The notes below the pieces were generated by a model. The model had not been told where the DNA came from. It did no database searches and saw only the letters and a program-made list of their open reading frames with translations. 64,000 nt of DNA from Porogramme epimiltina. Lineage: Eukaryota; Basidiomycota; Agaricomycetes; Polyporales; Polyporaceae. Location: the NCBI GenBank assembly GCA_900155495.1, contig FTLJ01000113.1, positions 40,570 to 104,569 on the forward strand, written 5' to 3'. Both the position numbers and the translations under genes were made by a program. This document shows, piece after piece, positions 56,786-64,000 of this stretch; position 1 is the first letter of the stretch, and each line of letters starts with the position of its first letter.

Positions 56786-59651
56786 ATGCCCCCAAGGCGC
56801 TTCCAGTTCGACCTCAATCCACTTTGGCCGCACTATTTGTCGTGGGCATGCGTAGGGATAGCTATCACCCTCGGGTTAGTACGGTATGGCATATCAGGTA
56901 CGTTCTCTTCACCCTTAATGCCCTAAACATATCATAATCCCGTCTATTAGACTTGACCGACCCGAATCACTGTAATGCGCTGTTGACGGGAGGACGGTGG
57001 TTGGACACGAGGTTCAAGAACTGGCAACCCGATGGTGTGTGCTACACTGACCCCAGTCTCTACCCCTTCTCAAACTCAATTTCTTAGGTTGCATGATGTA
57101 CCAATATCAGGAAAAAGACGTCGGAACGTGCATGAGGTCGAGGCGCGTATTCTTCGCCGGGGACTCAGTCACACGACAATTGTTCTTCCAGTTCGCGCAC
57201 ATAGTGGACGGAACATTGCCATCAGAGCCCCCGGATGACGATCATAAACACCAAGACTATACTTACACGTCGAAGTCCGATGTCCAGCTCAAGTTCATTT
57301 GGGACCCCTTCCTCAATACGAGTCAGACCCAAACGCTCCTACACCCCGTTCCACACCCATTGACACCTCCTCCTGCCCTCCTCGTACTTGGCTCTGGATT
57401 GTGGTATCTCCGCTACCCCGACTCGGGAGGTCTATCTGCCTGGGAAGCCCAGATCGAGGCCACTTTCAATGCCATCTCGGCACCCCGCGCACCACTCGCC
57501 GACAACGTCGTCGTCCTACCCGTGGAAGACGTTATATCTTCCAAACTTTCCCGTGAACGTGCCGCGTCGATGCATGCGTCTGACATCGACGCGATGAATT
57601 CGGACCTCGCGCACCGCATCCAGCCACACTCGCGAAGGGATGCGTTCGCGCTCCTCCCACCACTCCTCGCGCACCCGCCGCCGGGTGTACCTGCGGCGCT
57701 TCCATTAGTGTTCAACACGATGCTTCACCCGTCGCAGACACAGGACGGACTACACTTTTCGGATGCCGTTGTGCGCATGCAAGCGCAGGTGCTCCTAAAT
57801 GCACGCTGCAACGATGTGCTGCCGAAGGCCTTTCCTATGGACAAGACGTGTTGTCGTGCTTACCCTTGGCCGTCGGTGCTCCACACGCTGCTCCTTACGG
57901 TAGTAATACTTTGGGGGCCTACGGTCTGGCTGATGGCCCGTCGTTTCAGTAAGTTCTCCAGCACATTTTATATGGCATCCTCTGACACCTACACAGATCC
58001 TCGTGCGTCTGGTCTCCCATGGTTGAGAGACGAAGAAATTCCCGCGCTGGTAGTCAGCTTCGCGGCTGCCATAATATACATAGCGGATCGCACGGGTTAC
58101 TGGCTCAAGGAGCAGAAGCAATTTGAGCCTTGGACCTTCGCATTTTTGATGTTCTTGAGCCTGTCTCTTGGACTTGTTACGGTCACTCGTGGAGACAAAG
58201 ATCTCGGTTTCCTCAACAGAGAACAGACGGATGAATGGAAAGGCTGGATGCAAAGTAAAGTCGTACTTTCTCATTCGATATAATGTTGTTCCCAACCCTT
58301 TTTTCCGCAGTCGCCATATTGATTTATCACTATACCGGTGCCTCGAAGATCTCCGGCATCTACAACCCTATCCGCGTCCTCGTCGCATCATATCTGTTCA
58401 TGACAGGCTATGGGCATACAACTTTCTATGTCAAGAAGGCAGATTTTGGGCTGCTGCGGGTCGCTCAGGTGAGCCCATGGCTGCTCGAGTCCTCCCTTTT
58501 TCCTAACATGGTCGCACCAGGTCCTAATTCGACTCAATCTACTCACATTGCTCCTCGCATACACCATGAACACCGACTACCTCTACTACTATTTCGCTCC
58601 TCTAGTATCCTTCTGGTACCTAATCATCTACGGGACCATGGCGATAGGATCACAATACAACGAACGCACCCCCATCCTGATTGTCAAGGTCCTTTTCTCA
58701 ATGGTGGTGGTCACCTGGGTCATGAACCAACAGTGGCTCCTAGAGATGGCGTTCGAATTCCTCGAACGCTTTTGCAACATCCATTGGTCCGCTAGAGAGT
58801 GGGCATTCCGCGTCAATCTCGACCTTTGGATCGTGTACTCTGGCGTTTTCACCGCACTCGCGGTCATCAAGGTTCGCGAGTTCCGCCTCACCGATCACCC
58901 CAGATGGCCCCTAGCTGTGCGCGTCGCTGCCGGCATCTCCGCGGTCGTCCTCTTGTGGTTCTTCGCCTTCGAGCTTTCCCAGCCGGACAAGTTCGCATAC
59001 AATCTTTGGCACCCATACATATCCTTCCTCCCCGTCGGCGCATTCGTCGTGTTGAGGAACGCAAACGTCATCCTCCGCTCGGGATCCTCGCGCGTTTTCG
59101 CATTCATCGGGACGTGTTCGCTAGAGACGTTCATCATCCAGTACCACCTCTGGCTCGCGGGAGACACCAAGGGCCTCCTCAAGGTCATTCCAGGCCGGCA
59201 TTCCCGACCTATCAACCTCCTCCTCACCACCATCGTCTTCATCTACGTCTCGCACCTCGTCGCGAAGGCCACCGGCGACATCACGAACTGGATATGTGGG
59301 ACGTCGAAACCCGCAGCCTTGCCGACGACCTCGCAGCAAGCCGCTGCGTCTTCACGACATCCTGCGACGTCATCGACAACGCAGGCGCAGGAAGGTGAGG
59401 TCATCTTCATGGCCCCGCAGGACGGCGATGAGGAGGCCCAAAAGCACAACGACGGCAACGCGACCACCTCGGACGTCCCGCCCCAGCGTCGTTGGATAGA
59501 CCGCCTTGCGGAGGGCTCGCAGCAGCCGCCCCCCTCGCCTGGCTTCCGCGTCTTGTATGGAGAGTCGGAGTGGCAACCCGGACTCACCGCAAAGCTCCTC
59601 ATTGGAGTGGGTGTGATGTGGCTGCTGAACATTATGTGGCCGCGACCTTAG
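56786..59651 (+). CDS. CAS1: CAS1-type O-acetyltransferase (CASD1-like, multi-pass membrane)
   Basis: Golgi polytopic enzyme that acetylates sugars: Cas1 is needed for capsule O-acetylation in Cryptococcus and human CASD1 acetylates sialic acid. Plus strand, about six exons, start [21 protein letters not shown] short N-terminal membrane segment precedes a luminal PC-esterase-like domain with [12 protein letters not shown], the GDS block [28 protein letters not shown] and the Asp-His block [10 protein letters not shown]. These supply the Ser/Asp/His triad. The C-terminal half has about ten membrane helices of the CAS1 domain, e.g. [70 protein letters not shown] and [21 protein letters not shown] hydrophilic loop and one last helix ([16 protein letters not shown]) close the protein. 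Confidence 0.93.
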
Positions 59652-59699
59652 CCTCGCACTGTAGAATACTGCTTTCTCCTTTTTCTTTCATACGGACTG

Positions 59700-60290
59700 C
59701 ACATGATATACACTCCAAGTAATATAGTACCAGCTTTATTGCATTCGAGAGGCAGAGTAAAGTACACACGATACTATGCCTACGCTAAAGATACAATTAC
59801 GTCCAACTTTACACATGAGGCTTGTGCGACCTGAGGGGGAAAACAAGTCAGAAATCGTGGTCACAGATAGACGGATACGAAGATAGCGTCAGTATTAGCA
59901 TGGTAATAATCGTCAGCCCCCGTCCTTGAGACGGGTTCAGGACTTGACTCTATGTTATTCATCACCCGAGCCAATTGAATAGATACTCACTTGTACTAGG
60001 GATAGAAGGTGGAGGTCGTGAGGGGTGGGTAGACTATGAAAGGACGCAAGGTTAGTGTCAACACGAAAGTCGCCAGACGAATGCTCGGAAATTTGGGTAT
60101 ATGATTCTACGTTCATTAGCCCGTGGGCTTCGAAGTAGCGATTCATTTTCTCTCGTCACCGCAAAGATAGTAGAGACAATGACGTACCGAGAGACAAAGA
60201 GGTGTGGGGGAAGAAAGATGGGGGAAGGTTGTCAAGACGCGGCAGGCCAAAGAGGCCAGCAAAAAAAGTTCGCTATAACAAGCGGCTCAC
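59700..60290 (-). ncRNA. Probable non-coding spliced host transcript of a C/D snoRNA
   Basis: On the minus strand I see two good introns but no protein frame: intron 1 at 60187-60034 (GTACGT...TTCATAG) and intron 2 at 59990-59831 (GTGAGT...CCCCTCAG). The exon between them (60033-59991) is 43 nt. Both introns (154 and 160 nt) are about three times longer than the usual 47-60 nt in this window, as expected if they carry RNA cargo. Intron 2 contains the box C/D snoRNA. A 63-codon ORF (60146-59955) spans exon and intron sequence and has no domain. Ends are approximate; the transcript is divergent from the Cut8 gene and converges with CAS1. Confidence 0.55.
59885..59970 (-). ncRNA. Intronic box C/D snoRNA with two rRNA guide elements
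   Basis: Minus-strand order: box C GTGATGA (59965-59959), guide, box D' CTGA (59940-59937), C'-like CTGACGA (59916-59910), guide, box D CTGA (59892-59889). C to D spans 77 nt, a normal size. The D guide (59903-59893) is perfectly complementary for 11 nt to the 18S rRNA segment TATTAGCATGG and abuts box D; the +5 rule places 2'-O-methylation on the A of UAUUA, which I recall as yeast Am796 (snR53). The D' guide (59952-59943) is complementary for 10 nt to CTTGACTCTA of 25S rRNA, two nt from D', pointing to the second U of CUU, which I recall as Um2417 (snR66). The outer stem is short. rRNA segments and yeast numbers are from memory. Confidence 0.75.
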
Positions 60291-60422
60291 GTGATCAGGT
60301 TTAGGGTAGGTCCAGGGGAAGACGGCATAGGCGTTTCTTCTCGAACGGGCGCTCTGCTTCTCTCTCCCCGCCCTCGCTCGGTCTGCGCACTCCACATTCT
60401 CCCTGGCCACCCAGACCGTACA

Positions 60423-61693
60423 ATGGCAAATGTTGTCACACACCCACACCTACAAGTTGGATTCCACCCTGGTCCGGTCGGCCACTCACCCTCACCACTC
60501 GGTTTCGGTTTCGGGCTCTCAACCACCTCCATGATTCAAGGCTGGCCGTCTGCGCCGCACTCCCAAACCTCCTCCCCTCGGAATGTGTTCTCGCAGCCAT
60601 TGCAGGCTCTCCAACGCTCCAAGAGGAGACATGAACCGGAGGATGAGGACAGGGATGAGCGAATGGACAGGAGCCCGACGCCCGAGCGACCGAAGCGTGC
60701 AGCACCGAAACGGCTACGTACTACCCCCGCGGCCACGACGGCGGAGAAGAGCCAGGATACCATCAAGGAGAATAAGCCTCCGTCGTCAAATGACGAGAGC
60801 GACGTTGATGTCGGGTTTTTACTTGGTGAGTTGACCTTCGCGGGCGTCGTAAGCTTATGGCTGATCGATCTCTAGCGAGTCTGCCCCCGCAGTCCTTGCT
60901 ACCTCTCGTGACAGCTCTCATCTCCGCTCAACCCGCGCTTAAGCCCACCATTCTCTCGTTGATTCCACGACCGACACTCGACTCGGCTCTGCAAGGATTA
61001 GCCGCCTCGGCGCAGAAGCTCAAGGACGCATACCCCTACTCTAATTCCCCTTTCTCGCAATTCGGCACATCACCATGGGGCAACACAAGTGGATTTGGCA
61101 CCAATAGACCAACAGCTTCTTCATCTGGATTTGGCACCGCTGTCCGACCACCCATCGGAGGCTCCTTTGGCTCAGCGCCCGTAGCCAGTGGCGGCATGCG
61201 CGATGAGTACATTGTCTCCCGTCTGCGACCACACATACAAGAGTTCGTCTCGGCTTGCCTCTCCTACCTCCCCTACTTCTCCAATGTCGCCACCGCGGAA
61301 GCGTCGACCACAAAGGCGCAGACCACACAAACGCACGCAGCAGCACTCCGGCAGCAACACAAAGACATGCTGCACCCCACGGAGACGTATCTCTTCCTCG
61401 CGGCGCTGACAACACACATCCTCGCGCAACCACCGCTTACGCAAGCTTCGCTCGTGCCTATGTTGGCCTCGAGGCTGGCGGAGGAATGGAAAGCGTGGGT
61501 GGATCACGTGGACGACTTCCTCAACCGTCAGGGCGGGATGTTCGGGCGGGAGACGGCTGCGACATGGGAGAGAGGCCTGGATGAATTTGCACAGGCGAAG
61601 GGGAACGGGATGGAGATGATGAAGGAGATTCGTGACCGCTGGGTCTCGAAGGTGGGGTGGCTGGTGGGCAGGCAGCCCATGGAGGAGATTTGA
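60423..61693 (+). CDS. STS1: Cut8/STS1 nuclear proteasome tethering factor
   Basis: Anchors 26S proteasomes at the nuclear envelope (fission yeast Cut8, budding yeast Sts1). Two exons (60423-60825, 60876-61693) give 406 aa. The N-terminal ~130 residues are disordered, with a basic cluster KRRHEPEDED and PKRAAPKRLR that may be an NLS. DVGFLLASLPPQSLLPLVTA spans the splice and begins the helical core: PALKPTILSLIPRPTLDSAL, AAQKLKDAYPYSN-type helix, then a Gly/Phe/Ser-rich insertion (FGTSPWGNTSGFGTNRP). The core resumes with RPHIQEFVSACLSYLPYFSN, HPTETYLFLAALTTHILAQP and WKAWVDHVDDFLNRQGGMFG, ending KVGWLVGRQPMEEI. It pairs functionally with RPN2 in this window. Confidence 0.9.
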
Positions 61694-62400
61694 ACCTGCT
61701 CGGACATGACGACCATATTACGACCCCTATAAGCTTTATGGTGCAGGCTATCGTTTATTTTTCCCGGTCATTCTCGCCGCGTATCTGCTTAATTTCTGAT
61801 CTCCTCACTCACGATCGGTTGTATCCCGTCCACTCCCTCGCCCAGCATGTCGACGTCGTTATTCTCTGCTTACACACACGCACACTCGCATAGTTTCTCG
61901 TTGCCTCGTACGAAGACCTGTAGCACATCACTGCATCATATTTCATATGTTGTGCCCATCGCCGCGACCAAAGGTACAGGAAAGCCACCTTCCCAAAAGA
62001 GTGTGTGGCGGGCCGATTGGCCACTGGCAGTGGTTCCGCCGGCTCCGCATCCTTCCGCATCGGGATCGTCGATCGGACGCCGAGAGGATGCACGTGGCGA
62101 AGTTTGTGCTGTGGATGGCGACAGGCGCTGGAGCGCACGACCTGCTCGAAGACGGTGACTCTGGCGACTCAGAACTCAGAGCCCGTGCGCTGCCCAGACC
62201 GCCGACTGCACCAGACCATCTAGGGCTGGGATGCTCATGCATGCACCGTCATGCTCCTCTGACTGCTCATCTGCCCCCCCTCTCTCTCGCCTCCGTCTTT
62301 CAGGCTGCTGCTGGCAGAGCGTGGACGAGGACACGTCCCACCCGCGCATACCTCCGGCCGAACCCTCGTCTGGCCCATGGCGCCTCAAGCTCGCTCAACG
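61694..62400. other. Intergenic region before the right-edge gene
   Basis: 3' flank of the Cut8 gene and 5' flank of the PPR-like gene. A plus-strand frame (61947-63134) is long only because of high GC content. ATG 62377 may be the start of the next gene's first exon, but its splice junction is not clear to me. Confidence 0.4.
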
Positions 62401-62419
62401 ACATCAAAGCAGGTGGTGA

Positions 62420-64000
62420 AGGCGCGGCTGGCGCGTGCGGGCCATCGACGTTGTTCACGACACCCCACCCGTGCGTAGTCTGCCCGTGTCTGCTGGAGCA
62501 TGTTCTGACCGGGGGGTGGACGCGTGCAGAACTCCGAGTGGTGCCCCTGGACCTGCGCGCCAGGGACGGGTGGAGAGCGTTGAGCCGGACAGCGTCGCCG
62601 GGCGGGGCTCCCCGAGGATATTTCGCGCACTGTCAGAGGACAAGAAGGCAGCGGCGACCGAGCGCGGGTCGGGGACGTCGGCGGAAGATGGTGCAGCTCC
62701 AAGGGCCGAGCGTGCGCCACGCTGTTCATCAAACGCAAGTGAGGCTGCCTGTGTCGACGTCGGACGTTCGGCGCCACACGACCGTGGCCCGTCCGCGGAG
62801 GACGCGCTGTCCTCGCCCACCCACGAAGCCGACCCGCCCTGGGAGCACGCCCCGGCTTCGCTGCCCGCCTCCCTTCTCCCGCGCGCACACCCCCGCCCCG
62901 CCCTCGCACGCGCCCCTCCGCGGCCTCTGCCGGACGCGACGACGTCGGACGAGCTGCTCGAGAACCTCTCCCGCGCCATCCACACCCTGTCGCCCCCCTT
63001 CTCCCTTTCCCAGGCCCTCGCCTACCACGCCTCCCTCCCCGCCCTCCACTCTACCGCCACCTACAACCTCCTCATCAGGTACGCCGCCCGCTGCGCCAGC
63101 TTCAGCACCGCACAAACCCTCCTCGCCGCCATGACCCGCGACGGCATACCCGGCAACGAGGACACGCGCGCCCTGCGCGTCCGCGCCATGGTCCGCTCCG
63201 GGCTGTGGACGCGGGCCTGGCGCGAGGAGAGAGCCCAGGAGGGCGAGCACGGGTCCGGCATGCCATTACAGGTTTGGCTCGAGTTCTTCGACTCCGTCAA
63301 ACGGGGCGCCATCCTCGCCAACCTCGACGTCTACGGCGCCCGACGCGGCGCCCGGCCAAGGTCTCTTCGAACGCCACCCGCGACCGTCGTCGTCCACCGC
63401 TTTAACGCGCTCCTCGGCCACCCCCCGGCGCTCCCACCCGGCGACACGGCGCACGTCTCCCCGCGCGCCATGTACGCCATCGTCCGCGCCCTCCTTGCGC
63501 AGCACCGGCGCGCGGAAGCCAGAAACATTGCCCGCGGCTTCTTCCGTGCCCTGCCGCCCGAGCTCGACGAGGAGTGGCGGCAGGCGTGTCTCGCGATCAT
63601 CCACCTTCTCACGGCGTCCCCCGCCGACCGCGCCGCCGCCGCCGCCGCCGCACGCACCGCGGCGACGGCCTCCCCCCGCCCCGGCTCCCTGAACGCGCAC
63701 TACGCCGCAGTCAAGCTGCTCCACGCGCTGCTCGGCGCGCACCCGGACCTGCGGCCGACGCCCAAGACGCTCTTCGTGCTCCTCGGCACGCTCGCGCGCA
63801 CGCGCTTCGGCGGCGCGTTCGCGGACGCGCTCGTGCGCAAGTTCGTGCGCCTCTGGGGCGCGTGGATCGCGGACAACGCGCGCGTGCGCCGCCGCTGGGC
63901 CGCGCTCTGGCTCCGCCAGGGCGACCCTGCGCGCGCGGCGGCGATCGCGGGCGCGCAGCGGCGGAGGGACGCCCGGCGTGCGCGAGCCCGTGCCCGTGCC
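62420..64000 (+). CDS. PPR-like protein, 5' part; 3' end beyond window and start unresolved
   Basis: The plus-strand frame beginning at 62420 stays open to the window end, more than 520 codons. The first ~200 residues are disordered (Ala/Pro/Arg/Ser). From about 62950 the sequence becomes helical and repeat-like: SDELLENLSRAIHTLSP, TATYNLLIRYAARCASFSTAQ, TLLAAMTRDGIPGNEDTRAL, then RAMYAIVRALLAQHRRAEARN and LNAHYAAVKLLHALLGAHPD. TYNLLIRYAARCASFSTAQTLL resembles a pentatricopeptide repeat, the kind that binds organellar RNA. A run of GCC codons (about 63634-63650) encodes poly-Ala. No presequence can be defined since the start exon is uncertain; ATG 62377 in another frame plus an intron is one option. 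Extreme GC at third positions supports coding. Confidence 0.65.

Noticed and set aside
59955..60146. 63-codon minus-strand ORF around the snoRNA host
   Set aside because: It runs through a predicted intron, exon and the snoRNA intron, with no domain; non-coding reading preferred.
61947..63134. 395-codon plus-strand ORF
   Set aside because: It overlaps the PPR-like frame in another phase, reads as Arg/Pro-rich low-complexity sequence and is best explained by high GC content.

Overview
This window looks like nuclear DNA from a filamentous basidiomycete, most likely an Agaricomycete; a polypore-type species is plausible but not provable from this window. The evidence is short spliceosomal introns (mostly about 47-60 nt, GTRNGT...YAG) in nearly every gene, GC-rich coding sequence, tight gene spacing, and a typical fungal gene set (BCK1-type MAPKKK, septin, rhomboid, CAS1 acetyltransferase, Mtr10). 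I see no transposon, no CRISPR array, no rRNA gene and no convincing tRNA gene.

Left part (1-12.5 kb): the 3' end of a coiled-coil protein; an unknown protein; a CSL-family transcription factor; a type II membrane GT32-like glycosyltransferase; ribulose-phosphate 3-epimerase; a small secreted protein; and cytochrome c oxidase subunit VIa. Next (12.7-25.6 kb): proteasome subunit RPN2, a 2-hydroxyacid dehydrogenase, importin alpha, an isoprenylcysteine methyltransferase-like protein, LSm5 and mitochondrial bS16 as a divergent pair, an acyl-CoA-binding ankyrin protein, and the succinyl-CoA ligase alpha subunit.

Middle (25.8-44 kb), mostly minus strand: an Mtr10-type import receptor, a septin, an unknown small protein, a nitrilase, mitoribosomal protein mS35 divergent from a CXXC zinc-binding protein (CZIB/UPF0587), an intron-riddled IQ-motif protein, and a BCK1-like MAPKKK. 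Right part (45-64 kb): GID8, RRP15 divergent from an ankyrin+DIL protein, a dienelactone-hydrolase-like/SnoaL fusion, a rhomboid protease, a CAS1-type O-acetyltransferase, a non-coding spliced transcript that appears to host a box C/D snoRNA, the proteasome tether Cut8/STS1, and the 5' part of a PPR-like gene cut by the window edge.

The genes are mainly housekeeping, with several functional echoes: RPN2 and Cut8 (proteasome), GID8 (ubiquitin ligase), importin alpha and Mtr10 (nuclear import), bS16, mS35, COX6A and succinyl-CoA ligase (mitochondria), LSm5, RRP15 and the snoRNA (RNA processing). I see no gene cluster for one pathway. The most notable items are the intronic dual-guide C/D snoRNA at about 59,885-59,970 (minus) and the IQ-motif gene at 36,781-39,024, whose 14 exons, including 5-, 10- and 13-nt microexons, join into one open frame of 513 codons.
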